Assembly (NCBI RefSeq): GCF_019649055.1
Contig: NW_026570225.1
Span: 1,860,001 to 1,924,000, forward strand
DNA: 64,000 nt
DNA from: Paramacrobiotus metropolitanus
Lineage: Eukaryota > Tardigrada > Eutardigrada > Parachela > Macrobiotidae
Direction of reading: 5' to 3'
Shown here: one piece after another, positions 28,741-40,971 of the stretch
Numbering within the stretch: the stretch's first letter is position 1
How the letters are laid out: each line of letters begins with the position of its first letter
Made by a program: the position numbers and the translations under genes
Notes under the pieces: model-generated
The model's input: only the letters and a program-made list of their open reading frames with translations
What the model was told of the DNA's origin: nothing
Database searches by the model: none

Positions 28741-30262
28741 GGGTATTTACTATGTTTGCTCCACTACTATATTCGTGTGGTTGTGCATGGTTCATTCGTT
28801 TACCTCTTAAATGTTTCAACATCACACCAAAGCAAACATGCAAAAGGAACGACAAAAATCGGTCCACTCTGAGGGTAGATATAGCAATTTAAAAATTTTA
28901 AAATCGAATTACAAAAAGCCAAAATTTTTTTCAACATACACTTTTTACTTTATGATATACGACGTAATAAACGTATAGGACGACTTTTATGTCGTATCTA
29001 TTAGACCTGACCAGTGCCGCGCTACACTAGTGCAGTCCATTGTAGAACGGCACTGGCCAGACACGGCCGGCCGCTGCGCACTGCTTGTACACATGTGCAA
29101 GGACTTATCAAGCTTCTCATTCCATTGGAAAAAACGTTCCAGAGCAAATCTGATTGCAGATTTAGAATCAGCCAATTTTTCTGATCTAGAAAACTTTTGG
29201 AGAAACCTAAAAACACCAGCGGTTTTCTTCCCCCTTTTTGAAGTACCTAGCCTCCCAATCGCGAGGCGGTTGCCGTTTTGCGAAGGGGGTGTCTTGTTTT
29301 TTAAAGGGGAAGTCGCCCCTTTGGTTTTTCCGCAAAACCAAATTCAGATTCGGAATCAGGGCATTTTTTTGTTACGGAAACTGAGTCCGATTTTTGAAAA
29401 AATTTGTCGCCCCTATGGGGCGCCAAGTGCCAAATTCTGTGACAGAGCACTTTTATAATTTTTTTGATAACGGAATCGGAATCCATGCAGCAGATTTATC
29501 CAGATAACAATTTTGAAAGAGAGAAAATGCATTCCTTTTTGTTGATAATATTGCGACCGCCCAAGGTGGCGGTCATGTATGCCCCTTGGGGCGAGAAACT
29601 TTCTCTCAAAAATCGAACTCTGTTTCCGTACCAGAAAAATTCGCTGATTCAGAATCTGAAATTGTTTTTTTCAAAAACCCAAAGCGGCGCCTTCCACTTT
29701 AAAAATAAGTCACCCCCTTCGCAAAACAGCAACCGCCTCGCGATTGGGAGGCGAGGTACTTCAAAAAGGGGGAAGAAAACCGCTGGTGTTTTTAGGTTTC
29801 TCCAAAAGTTTTCTAGATTAGAAAAATTCGCTGATTCTAAATCTGCAATCAGATTTGCTCTGGACCGTTTTTTCCAATGGAATGAGAAGCTTGATAAGTC
29901 CTTGCACATGTGTACAAGCAGTGCGCAGCGGCCGGCCGTGTCTGGCCAGTGCCGTTCTACAATGGACTGCACTAGTGTAGCGCGGCACTGGTCAGGTCTA
30001 ATATATACGACATAAAAGTCGTCGTATACTTTTATTACGTCGTATCTCATAAAGTAAAAAGTGTACGTTGAAAAAAAGTTTGGCCTTTTGTAATTCGATT
30101 TTAAAATTTTTAAATTGCTATATCTTCCCTCAGAGTTGACCGATTTTTGTCGTTCCTTTTGCACTTTTGAATTGGTGTGATGTTGAAACATTTAAGAGGT
30201 AAACGAATGAACCATGCACAACCACACGAATACAGTAGTGGAGCAAACATAAATACCCTGAA
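28741..30262. mobile_element. Long palindromic element FB3
   Basis: Arms at about 28741-29425 and about 29575-30262 (about 685 bp each, about 80-85% identical by eye) around a spacer of about 150 bp. Outer ends read TTCAGGGTATTTA and TAAATACCCTGAA. Each arm also has an inner hairpin, GACCAGTGCCGCGCTACA against TGTAGAACGGCACTGGCC. No coding sequence recognised. Confidence 0.8.
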
Positions 30263-30400
30263 ATAGGCCCGCGGTGGAGGGGGGCGGCCCTTTTTAGGAT
30301 TATGGCCGCCGTGGGGGGGGGGGCGCGTTTGAAATTTACCTCACAGAGGGCCCGCCGTGGGGGCGGTCTTTATTTTTGAATAAAAATTAAATCGCATTTT
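30263..30400. repeat. GC-rich G-run minisatellite-like block
   Basis: Runs of GGGCGG and a stretch of nine or more G. A related C-rich block (CCCCGGCGGA, GAGCCGCCCCCAGGCGG) lies at about 33630-33755, inverted, at the inner end of the right arm of IR1. The two blocks extend the IR1 palindrome inward. Confidence 0.55.
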
Positions 30401-30470
30401 TTTATAGTTTTTTTATTATATTTCTGGTAGTTGGATTTGTTGGTAAAACTACTGTACACCAACCCTGCAC

Positions 30471-30590
30471 TTGACGGAAATTTGTACAGTGCAGCGACTG
30501 GCTGCACTGTACAATACACATTTCCGTCAAGTGGAACGAGTAGTGAGTCTAGTGACTGGCTGCACTGTACAAATTTCCGTCAACTGGCCA
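30471..30590. repeat. Small palindrome with third copy
   Basis: TTGACGGAAATTTGTACAGT at 30471 is mirrored at 30501-30530 (GCTGCACTGTACA...TTTCCGTCAA). A third copy of the right half is at about 30558-30583. Confidence 0.7.
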
Positions 30591-30789
30591 GCAACTCACA
30601 CTTGTACAACACGAGCGCATTCACCATTCCTGGTATGCGGTAGAGGGGCGGGCGGAGCCGGTGCAAACACGTTCATTATAGTAGCTGTATGAGTGGTCTA
30701 ACCAACAGAGAATTCAGCATAGCGCTAACAGGGCAAACTGAAGGTGCGCAGTATAACAGAACTTATAATACGAGGAGGATTGTAGTTGA

Positions 30790-31030
30790 GTCGGTAGCGC
30801 AAAGCTGCTGCGAGTTAAACTGAACACCAGTTCCGTAAGCTATTGACGCAACAGCTAACCGTGGATGGATGCACAAACCAACAGCTGCGGTTGGTAAATA
30901 AACGATGCTACCCCCCACGGCTGACTGTATGCGCAGTTTTTGAAAATGCAACCATCCACGGTAGACTGTTACGTCAGTAGCTTACGGAACTGGTGTTCAG
31001 TATAACTCGCAGCAGCTTTGCGCTACCGAC
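30790..31030. mobile_element. Foldback element FB4
   Basis: Inverted arms of about 60 bp: GTCGGTAGCGCAAAGCTGCT at the left and AGCAGCTTTGCGCTACCGAC at the right, continuing through AACACCAGTTCCGTAAGCTA. 241 bp, non-coding, MITE-like. Confidence 0.85.
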
Positions 31031-32238
31031 CAGTTTGTAAAATACCAATCTTTATAGCTACTTTGAAAATTGTTTGTGCACCTTGGTTTGAGCTGTTTTC
31101 GGAGTGTATGGGTTCATTAGAAAGCTCATAAATCGCGCTTTTTAATAGACATAGTTTCAAAATCAACACTAATAGCATAAACGCGATAGAAATTTTTCTG
31201 TTGTGTGAGCATTAAAAAAATCTAAGCCAAGCACCAGATGGAACATCTTCAGGTCTGATGTTTTCAAATGGAACTTAAAATTATTTCACACACTGGGTTT
31301 ATTCAGAAAAAAATCTTGAATAAAAAGCTAGGAAGATACAAGTTTTTGAACATGGAACTAATTCTTCTTACGGAGAAAATCACTGAGCGTTGGAGTTCGA
31401 ATGACTATATCGCAAAACCAAGAAAACCCAGTGTGTAGAATAATTTTTTCTTTCCAATGGTACCAAGGACGACCAATTCCATTGCGGCAGTGGAATGCAA
31501 TACGCGTAAAACTCTCCGAACTTTACTTCCAGTAAATCAAGGTTTTCGGGTTTTGCAAATGGTCCGCTGCATCGGTGGACCAGTTTGAGCAGACAACCAC
31601 GCTACCTGCAGGCTGCGCATGGCGTTCATGAAATCGCCGCCTGCGCACGGCTGCAGAGGTACGCAGACACGCAGCCCGCGTGCGGTTGGGTATGCTTCGA
31701 TTGAAACTGTGATGGCAGCTACGTGAATCGAACCGTGCTGCTGCACCCCTCCGTCGTTTTGGACCCGCGGTACCTTTTGGTTTTAGACGGATTTGGGTTT
31801 CTGTTCTGTTCTTTGCTTCTCAAAAGACTTCTCATTTTAAAAAGCATTTTTTTCTGTTCTAGAAAATGTAGTTACTGTAACTTCTCTGGGGATGAAGCAA
31901 AACCAGTCTATCGCCTTAACCATAATCGTCCTCGTACCGAATTTCATGGTGCAAAGCTCTGGCGGCAATAAGTCACTGCAATAATACATTCCCATTTGAC
32001 AGCTAGCATTTCCCTGTAGAGCACATTTTTCTTAGACACATTTTAGTTATGGCTGTGGTTTTGCTAACACATCAGTGGCTGAATGAGCAGTGTTCGAAGC
32101 CGCTGTCTTGAACCTCTGCTTAGCGACAGAAGCAACGACTTCCGAGTTCCGACCACTCGCAGGTTTTCAAGAACTGCCGTCCCTGCGCGGCTGCCCTGGC
32201 CATACACGGTTTGCAGCACACCTGCAGCGGCGCCCTAT
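31031..32238. other. AT-rich stretch with a weak inverted repeat
   Basis: AAATTATTTCACACACTGGG (about 31280) and CCCAGTGTGTAGAATAATTT (about 31430) are imperfect inverted copies. The rest has no supported feature. Confidence 0.45.
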
Positions 32239-32444
32239 CATTGTGGCCACCATTCATTTTGGCCACCATTATTTTGGCCACCAATCATTTTGGCCACCCG
32301 TCATTTTGGCCAACTAAGAAACTTAGAAACCTAAAAACCTAAGAATCTAAGAAGCCTAACAAAACCTAAGAACCTAAGAAACCTAAGAAACCTAAAAAAA
32401 CTAAGAAACCTGGGGTGGCCAAAATGAGTGGCCAAAATGAATGG
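32239..32444. repeat. Inverted TTTTGGCCACC minisatellite around a CCTAAGAAA core
   Basis: About five units of CATTTTGGCCACCATT run to 32312. A CCTAAGAAAC array occupies about 32313-32408. Inverted units (GGTGGCCAAAATGAGTGGCC) follow to 32444. The layout matches the inverted minisatellite at 1077-1345, with different arm units and the same core. Confidence 0.8.
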
Positions 32445-32594
32445 ACACCTTTGCGGCTAGTGCATTTGATTGCTTGCACACTTTCATCTGTTTTTTTCAT
32501 TTGTTATTTTGTCACTCCTTGTGCGCCATGGCGGTTCGGCGAGGATTTCGTTTTCCTCAAAAAGGTATTTTTGAACTGAAAATTCTTATGTTAC

Positions 32595-32981
32595 AAACTG
32601 TAACATACGAATTTTCAGTCAGTTGGGCTCCTGCCTCTGCGATGCCCACGACGACTCCATCTCCCAGTCCCAGCAGCCCGCCCGCCGTCCGCAGCACCAG
32701 CGCCAACAGCTACACCCCACAACGAAGATCTTTATGACGGCGGAGGAAACCCGTACAGCACAGCAGCCGTTCTGGGATACTGCGCGCTGGCGGCACTGCT
32801 TGTGCTGCTGCTGTAGCTGTACGAGGTTTCCCGATGGCTTCGCGGAAAACGAGTGCCATTGCGGGCTGCTGGCGATGGATCTCCATCCTCGTCGACGTCC
32901 TCGTTGGACCGAGCCACCTTTGTGCCCAAAGAGGACAGTTCTGCTGCGGCACCGACGCAGCGTGAGCCCTCCAAAGGGTGA
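32595..32981 (+). other. Possible membrane-protein exon (weak)
   Basis: One plus frame gives a P/A-rich stretch, then NEDLYDGGGNPYSTAAVLGYCALAALLVLLL, a TAG at 32814-32816, and LYEVSRWLRGKR followed by an S-rich tail to TGA at 32979. The hydrophobic run plus following basic residues looks like a transmembrane helix and cytosolic anchor. The TAG falls at the membrane exit. GC-rich composition and a TTTTCAG acceptor-like site near 32620 fit an exon, but nothing else supports a gene. Confidence 0.2.
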
Positions 32982-33629
32982 ACAATCGGAGTCTCCCCCC
33001 AGCCTGAATATTAATTTACTGGTGAGTCTGTCTGACGTGTAGCTTATTTCACGGTTCTAATGGTTCTACCTTCCAACCAGACACTGACAGCATAGAAAAG
33101 GATAATTTATTTGCTATTATTTTGTACCGTGCTGACAGTCTGACTGTGACACTGTCAGTCTGTCACACTCACACTACTGTCTACTGTTTGTCATTTAATG
33201 AGCGCCTTGAGTGATTATTAAATTTTTAACCAAATTTGCTGTATTGCGCAGAGTTTCCTGGATTAAGATCATTAAGGGAGTGGAACAGTATTCTCACCAC
33301 GGAAGCCTACTTCCCCGATGCCAGTTTTCTATAATAATTGTAATTTGTTTGATAAATTTTGGCGATTGCGGCTGCGCACTGTGGGAATGTTACAAGCTTC
33401 TGCCTTCTGGTATTTTTTAATTTTATCGGTGTTACAGTGTACAGTATTTTAGGCTTACGGGCGGTATTGTTGTTTTTACAAAGTAGAGTGAATAAACGTA
33501 AAAACTGAATCTGAATGCTCGCAATTTTCTTAGTAAATTTGTAGATCTACTGGTGTTTGTGACGGTCCACTAGACCACAACTGAATTAGTGGTAACTGGT
33601 AAATTAAATATTTAAAATTAGTTTTAAAA
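32982..33629. other. AT-rich stretch, nothing recognised
   Basis: Contains CTGACAGTCTGACTGTGAC-type short repeats near 33130-33170. No gene. Confidence 0.4.
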
Positions 33630-33751
33630 AATTAAATCCGTCCCCGGCGGACTCAAAAAAATGAGCCGCCCCCAGGCGGTTTTTTGGCTAAAATCCGCCC
33701 CGCGGCGGCCTTCCGCCTCCAACCAAAAAACCCCGGCGCGGGCCTACCCCG

Positions 33752-34645
33752 AAATAAATAACTTGCTAACAGCACTAAAGGGGATGCGCAAAAGCTGTCT
33801 ACCTGACAACAGCCTGCGCGCGCAAGCAGCTATGTGTTCTGCAGACAGAGGCCTAGTGCAGTGTTCTGCCTCTGGACAGACAGATAAACAGAGCGGTGAG
33901 ATAGCAGTTGCGAGCCATACATCCTGTTCAGAGAAAAGAAAACACTTGCAAGACACGGGTCTGGCGCAGTTTAGTTAACACGAGAATCGTGAAAATCGTG
34001 TTAGCAGGAGTATGGATCGAAAATGAATATTAAATAGTGGACAGAAATAAGAAATGGGTGGAAAAATACGAAATGTAAGTGCAGCTAGGCTAACCGCTCG
34101 GTATGGGCATTCTCGTCATTTCCGGTGGCGCTCCAGTCGCCCTTCACTCTTTAATCGGCAGATTCGGCACAACCTGTTTAATTTGCTGCATGGCGCCATT
34201 GCTCTGTCGTCCAATCACAGGTGAGCAGCTTCCTGGTCTCGCGTGGACGATAGGCACTCTTCCTACTGTCGATTAGACCCAGATGCGTTTGCCAAGCTGC
34301 GTTCATTCCAGTGGCGACTGCATGCATACGGTCCGTGGATTCAGGTTCTCCAATCTCCACTTTTCTCGCAACTTTTAAAAAAATTTGATCAGAAACCGTG
34401 ATCCACTCCTAACAGTAGTTTGAATTATTTCTGAAAACTACTGGACAGTACTCAGTGTTTGAAATCTCGTTGCGCTGAGTCCGATCTGTGGTGAGTGTAA
34501 ATGTGTAGTTAGGCCTAAAGGAGTGTGCAAAAGAATCACGCACAAATCTAGTTTCTCCTTCCTGGATATCAGGGTATAGCCACGACGCCCAACGGAGGGT
34601 GTCCAGGGTTTCGCTTCCCGTTTGGCCCCATCCTGGATACCATGG
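33752..34645. repeat. Large inverted repeat IR1, right arm
   Basis: Inverted copy of 26992-28738. It lacks the Tc1-type element and so shows its empty target (a single TA in AACTACACATTTACAC, read in complement). It has about 90 bp not present in the left arm. Confidence 0.8.
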
Positions 34646-34687
34646 ATTTTCTAAACTGGACTACTTATTTTTGAGCTTGGATTACGT

Positions 34688-35104
34688 TTCCTTATACTGT
34701 TTTCTCGTGCTTGTTCTTTTGTTACCCTCAGGTTATTCTTAGGTTTATTAGGACTTGAGGTTATAGAAAACCGAATATCTTTCGAGCCTAAAAAAGTCAA
34801 AAAACTTTAAAACCATTATTTGAACAGCACTACGTCAATCGACCCATTTTTGGTGATGACCGTTAGGGAGGAGAGACTCATCCAGAGCATCTACCATACA
34901 AGGCTTTTACATATTTATTTATCATTAGTTTTGTAGATTTCATCTCTTTTTTGTAGATTTCAACCCAAGAAACTTAGAAACCCTAGGAAACTTCAGAAAT
35001 CTAATAAACTTAATAAAACCTAAGAAAACTAAAAACCCTTAGAAACCTAAGAATCACCTGAGAATAATAGAAGAATAAGCACAAAAAACTCTATAAGAAA
35101 TTGT
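34688..35104. mobile_element. Foldback element FB2, copy 2
   Basis: Same structure and orientation as 26331-26764: TCCTTATACTGTTTTCTCGT at the left and inverted at the right, with a degenerate CCTAAGAAA array at about 34970-35060. Confidence 0.75.
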
Positions 35105-35480
35105 AATCCAAGCCCCAAAATAAGTACTGGTAGTCCAATTCAGAAAATGCAAGTTATCCAAGTTAAGTAATCCAGCTTATGTAATCCAACTTATTCCAAG
35201 TCCAAGTTTGAGTAATCCAACTCCGAATCCGAATCCAAGGTTCAGCGCGGGCCCTCAGCGAAGTGCGTATTGAATGCATAGCACGAGTGTATATGATACC
35301 CTAGGGTAAGTAAGTACTCTAAGTCAAGTAATCCAACTTATGTAATCCAAGTTTAGTAATCCACCTCGTCCTCATGTAATGTGTAATCGAAGTTAAGGTA
35401 TCCAAGTCCAGGTCTGAGCAATCCGAACCTAAGTTTGAGTAATTCAACTTCCAATCCAAGGTTCAGCGCCGGCCCTGTTT
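35105..35480. repeat. TAATCCAAGT-type degenerate repeat, copies 2 and 3
   Basis: 35105-35300 matches 26765-26992. A further partial copy ending CAAGGTTCAGCGCCGGCCCT is at about 35390-35480. Confidence 0.55.
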
Positions 35481-35567
35481 TTTTAACCTGGCAACGTCTG
35501 CTAGGTGGAAAAACCACCAATAAAGTTCGCCAGTTTCTACAACGTCAGGACTATTGTCATTGCCGGA

Positions 35568-36692
35568 GTAATACATATGCATTAGACAGAGCAAAGATAA
35601 CTCATTGCACAGGGCATTTTAGTTTTGTTATCAAACACACCATAAAAAACTACATTACTTAAAAAACACTGCAAAAATAAAGTAAAGTTCTACGAAGCAT
35701 ATCTAAATCGGCTGTTATGGTAAAATTTGGGATTAAATTAGTATTAACTTCACGTAGGTATCTCTCAATTTCAGTATTACACAAAAGTCTGCAGCTCTTC
35801 TGTAAAAAACTATGAATTTTGAAAAACAGCTGGGGGACATTCCACCGCTTGAGCATTGGCGTAGGACAGTAAGTCACAATGACCAGGGCCGCACACTTCT
35901 TATGATTCAGCCGTTGCACGCTAGCAGCCAAGCCACATCGCTGACAGTTAACTTATCAAAATACAAGGCAAATGAGGACATCTGAGTGCTTTCACAATAG
36001 CTTTAACAATATTAACACATTTTTTTTGTTGTATCACAATGTTTCTTCGACCGTAATAAGAGCAAGAACAATAGAACGACGTTGTGATCAAAGCAGCCAG
36101 TCATAAATATGGCTGACTGTGATCAGTTCTGCATGTAAGCTGGCGCAGCCCATCATCACCCTGTTACATGCTGATCGGAAATCACAATTTTTTTAATTAT
36201 AAATTCAACAGAGAATCTTTTCATGATGAATTAATTCGTATAAACTAACTACCGTAGACATCTATTACAACCAGGTTGATTCGAGTACGGGGTATATCAA
36301 GTAGCCACGACGTTGTGTACAACGGAATCTGTGTGGTGTCGCACCGGCAACCTCCTTGCCCACACCGTATGTATTGTATATCGTCAATGCCCAAGCGGTG
36401 GAATTTCTCTAAAAAATATATTAATTTGTTTATCTTTTGAATTACACAAAAAATTCAATATTTTTAATACTAACAATTTTCATTTTAATTCCATTGGTGC
36501 TGTTTTTGCGGGATTACCCACTGGTACCCGCTTATAACTGGAGTACAGCTTAGGACTAAAAAGACGAATAACCCCATACGTTATTTTTGCAGTGTTTTTT
36601 AAGTAATGTAGTTTTTTATGGTGTGTTTGATAAAAAAACTGAAATGCCCTGTGCAATGAGTTATCTTTGCTCTGTCTAATGCATACAGCTTA
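35568..36692. mobile_element. Foldback element FB5
   Basis: Inverted arms of about 105-110 bp: 35568-35680 (ATGCATTAGACAGAGCAAAG onward) and 36582-36692 (ending CTTTGCTCTGTCTAATGCAT). The middle is about 900 bp, AT-rich and without a recognised protein. Confidence 0.8.
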
Positions 36693-36839
36693 GGACCAAA
36701 AAGACGCATAACCCCATACACAGAATGATATCCGTACGCATGTGGCAAGTGCACTTGTACGACAACCGGATATTTTAGCTGAGTCGTACAGCGCACTGCG
36801 CCGCATGCGCTCAGAATGCGTCTTTGTTGTCCTAAGCTG
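36686..36839. mobile_element. Short TA-flanked MITE
   Basis: Terminal inverted repeats CAGCTTAGGACCAAAAAGAC.. and ..GTCTTTGTTGTCCTAAGCTG (22 of 24 matching), flanked by TA at 36684 and 36840. 154 bp, Tc1/mariner-type. A truncated relative starts at about 36543. Confidence 0.8.
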
Positions 36840-36842
36840 TAC

Positions 36843-38600
36843 AATTAAATAATAAGTGATTACAAACTCAATTTATTATTATTATTTTTTTAGAGGTAAA
36901 TTTAACTTTTTTTCCTGTAATTTTGGAAAATGAATTTTTTCTTATAGTGGATTTCACCTACCCTTGAAATTCCTTGAAATTTTAAACTACTGCAGCAAAA
37001 ATTTTGAAAAAAATAATTGAAGTTCATTATATTACTGTTATTTTAGGGTATGAATTCCAACTTCGACAAAAAATTCCTTGATACCTCGGGCATTGCCGGG
37101 TTAAACAGAATCCGCTTTCTTTTGATATTGTTTTCTCACGTTTTCTTATGTTTTCTTGTGTTTTCTTGTGTTTGCTTGTGTTTTTTTTTGCACTCACAAA
37201 TAGTCGCAATGCTGAAAACCAGCACTGCTCCTTTAATCATTGTAATTTTGTTTTATGATTCGAATAGCGTTTTACGATTCGGATACTGTAGGGTTTTTTT
37301 GTTCGAATTGTCCCGTAGGTAGTCGAAATGAGTGCCAGCCCATGTGCGGCAAAATGTCACACTCCCATACGCCCGGTGCGACGGCCGCCACATACTGTAC
37401 ATCACACAAAGTATTGACTGTTGGGCTTCAACAGGTCACCCACAATATTAATTAATTGTAATAACGAATGTACAGATGCTAAGAAATTAAATGCTGGAAT
37501 TAAGTCGCAAATAAGACCCGTGTCAGTTGAGATACTTACTGTATATCGTGCAACCTCCGGTACTCGTACATATTATATCTGTAGACACAGTTCATTACAA
37601 CTCGACCACAAGTTGTTGAGACTGGCAGGCAGGACCGGCTAAGAATACGCGTACTACACAGATTATTTTGTACCGTGGCTGAACGCTGCAAGAAAGTAGC
37701 GGTCGATTGACAGCAAGTGACACATTAAACGGTTATTATCCAATAAATGCAATCGCCAGTCCCGTGATTGGGCGTACGGCATTCTTTCCTTGACTGCATC
37801 TGTTTACTACTGGATAGACTGCAAAAACATTAAAAGCGCACCGTGCACTTTCGTATCAAACTGCATACTGTACTGCACAGAAGAATTTGAAACCCACAAT
37901 ATTTCATCACTACAATGCCGAATTTTAGGCAGATAATTTTGTTTAGTTTAAAATTATTTTACAGTATAAAAATGTGGAAAAAAGTCAAAGGATTGTGGGA
38001 ATGGACAACACAGAAACAAACGAAAACATGTATTGTACGTGGAGACTAGAGAGTCAATGACCTAATACATGCTTTCGTTTGCCCTTGTGGCATCCAACTT
38101 TTATTTTTTTATATTTTATTAGATTACGGATGATTCCGTGGACAGCAAGTCCTGTTCCAAAAAGGGAAAGGATGCATCAGCTGTCTCAGCAACTGAGGAA
38201 CGTGGCATTAGAAATTCATTGGGATTTTGCTGGATTCCACTTCCAGTGCGTGTTGCGCGTCCGGAATAATGAACTGGACGAGGACGACGATCGATCTTCC
38301 TGAAATGGTTTTCGGAACCCGGGCGGAACTGAAATTCTTTAATAAATAATATGCTTCAGTACAAATTATGCCCTTTTTTCCTCAATATCGCTGCGTCGGC
38401 CTTCTAACGGGTACCTGAACAAAATGCTGATTTTCTTTCGGCTCGTTGCTAGCAGACCATCGGTTGTGCCGTGAACAACTTTTTGAAAATTTTGTTACTT
38501 AACTAACAAAGGCAAAAAAATTTTATCTGGATAATTGAAACCTGCTCATTATTAACGGCGAAAACTTATCTTACAGGTTGAGGCCCAGAGCCAGAAATAA
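36843..38600. other. AT-rich intergenic stretch
   Basis: A TTTTCTTGTG-type tandem repeat at about 37117-37190. Otherwise no supported feature; short open frames here look like chance. Confidence 0.4.
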
Positions 38601-38609
38601 AATACGTAA

Positions 38610-38735
38610 ACGTAAAAAAAATGTACGTAAACTCTATGTTGATGTCAATAAATTTCCGTAAACTCTATGTAAATAAAATTAAATTTCCGTAAATAAAATT
38701 AAATTTCCGTAAGCTCTATGTTGATGTCATACTTA
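38610..38735. repeat. Short tandem repeat block
   Basis: Three to four imperfect units of CGTAAACTCTATGTTGATGT / AAATTTCCGTAAA. Confidence 0.7.
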
Positions 38736-39285
38736 AAGACGACGTATTATATGATAACGAATTTGTTAAATATTATCCACTACATTGTAATTCTGATCAT
38801 GTTTTATTTTTTGCGAGCTCCGTATATGGTGCTAGCTAATTCTCGTTTTGACGTTATGCGTTAGTCATACTTCGTATTGACGTTCTAATATTATAGTTTA
38901 GTTCTAATAATAGCTTGTGTTCGGCACACACAAAACGACAGACACATCGTACCGGACACCGTACCGTAACCATACCGTCGGTAATTGTGAGTGTTCGCAG
39001 TCGGCCATTGCTTACTGATAAAGTAATCGCAATAAGTATTCGCACTAATAAAACACATCGCTATACACACCCTTTCACTACCTTTTACTCCGAACACAAC
39101 ATTTTGCACTACCTTTCATTCTGTGCACAACCTTTTCGGGCACTGCCTTTCTTTCGGTAGACGACTGCCTTTGACACTCGTTCACTCAATAGACCATTCA
39201 CTCGATGCACTACCAAACTTTTATATAAAAAATTACCATTCACCAATGGTCAAAAACTTAAAATTTTTGATTAAACCAGTATATT
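38736..39285. other. AT-rich stretch before the Gypsy fragment
   Basis: Runs of CACTACCTTTTACTCC, CACTACCTTTCATTC and CACTGCCTTTCTTTC between 39070 and 39160 form a degenerate repeat. No coding. Confidence 0.35.
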
Positions 39286-40971
39286 GCTGGGAGAGAGTTC
39301 ACCCTGCTGACGGACCACAAGCCACTGCTGAGCGTGTTCAGAAGCCGAGAAGGGATACCGGTGGTGACCGCGAACCACCTTCAGCGCTCATGTTGATGGC
39401 GTACAGTTTTGCCATCGAGTACCGGCGAACAGAAGAGTTCGGCCAGGCGGACGGTTACCAGTGTCGGTAGAAACCGTGGCAAAGGAAGCCCGCACAGATG
39501 CGGAGCTAAGCATCGTTCTGGAGTACGTCCAGATTGGATGGCCAAGTGTCGTACGAGAAGAGCTGCGACCGTACTAGCGGCTAGAGAGTGAACTGGTGAC
39601 AGTGAACGGGTGCCTGTGCTGGGGCACGCGGACGGTGATACCGAAGAAGCTGCAAACGCATATACTGGCGTACTTGCACGAAAGTCAGCTTGGAGCGGCA
39701 AAGATGAAGGGCGAAGCTCGGGGGTACTGTTGGTGGCCGTCCATGGACCGGGACGTGGAGCGGGTGTCCAAAGCGTGCCGCGTATGCACCGAACGTGCAG
39801 GAGAAACGGCGAAGGTCCCGCTGTCACAGTGGCCAGTGCCCGACGGACCATGGAGACGCCTCCATGTTGACTTCACCGGGCCGTTCCATGGCACGATATT
39901 GTTCGTCGTGGTCGAAGGTATGTCGAAGTGGCCGGAAGTAGTGCCAATGCGAAATGCCACAACGGACGCCGTAGTTGATGCGCTGTTGGATATGTTCAGC
40001 CACTACGGGCCGTGCACTGAAATTGTTTCCGGTAATGGGACACAGTTCACGTCGGAGCAGTTCAGCGGATTCTGCCAGCAATACGGCATTAAGCATCTGC
40101 GGACGCCACCGTGTCATCCTCAATCGAATGGCCAAGCGGAACGCTACGTCCGGACGGTAAAGGACGGCGTATCCAAGCTCATGGCCGACCAGAAGCGCCT
40201 GCCGAATGCGCTGAGGGAGTTCCTCTGGCGCTACCGTAACGCGCCTCACACAGCGACTGGGAAGACGCCAGCCGAGTTGTTTCTGGGCCGAAAGATGCGT
40301 TCGATGCTGGATCTGCTAGTCCCTGTGCTGCTGACCACGGCAGAGAAGAACAGGAGCGCCACCGCCGAAACTTCAACCAGCACACCAAGAAAAAAGACTT
40401 CCGGTTGGGCGATTTGGTCCTGATGCGAGACTATCGCTCAAGCCGCGCAATGGATCGGATCAGTGGCAAAGTGATTAAGCGGGAAAGCCGGTGGATCTGG
40501 GAGGTACAAGTGAGCGTTCTGCTGTGGAGGCGACATGCAAACTAAATACGCCCTCGATTTTGGCTGGAGACGCCTGAACACGCGGAAGCAGTTACGGCGA
40601 AAGGTCACCCGCACGCGGAAACGCCTATGCAATTTCCGCCGGCAAAAGTGATCGAAAAGCCAGTTTCGCCAGCTATTGCGCCTATGCCAATACCATCGAC
40701 GGAGTCACAGGCACAACCGGAGGTGAAGCCACGGCTGGAAGTGAAGCCGCCTGTCCCGGCGATCGCAGATGAACCGACGTTGTCAGTTCCAAATGCGCCT
40801 GTCCACGTACAGCCAACGGTTTCTGCATCCGCGAAGACGGATGACAACACGAAGCCAGTGAAGACTCAACTACCGAAAAGTACGAAGCCTGTGAATCCAC
40901 AGAACCCAGAAGAATTACGCCGGACTGCAAGGCACAACGCAGGAGTCCCACCAAAACTGTTAATAAATTAG
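39286..40971 (+). pseudogene. pol: Gypsy pol fragment: RNase H end, integrase, C-terminal tail
   Basis: Starts inside RNase H (FTLLTDHKPLLSVF..., then ALMLMAYSFAIEYRRTEEF after a frame step), and continues through a linker with one TAG. Integrase follows at 39596-40423: zinc-binding HESQ...C..C (second His is Gln), VDFTGP (Asp at 39869), IVSGNGTQF where the catalytic Asp is Gly (40031), and QAERYVRTVK (Glu at 40139). After another step comes the C-terminal KDFRLGDLVLMRDY domain and, to 40971, a P-rich tail ending LRRTARHNAG. The gag, protease and RT parts are absent. It is dead: two key integrase residues are changed and three frame steps are present. It belongs to a conventional Gypsy family, not to the giant elements. 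Confidence 0.85.

Noticed and set aside
28215-34360. Open frames present in both arms of IR1 (about 28215-28397 and 34178-34360; 28525-28740 and 33744-33956)
   Set aside because: Their similarity is fully explained by the inverted duplication; no recognised domain and frames differ in length.
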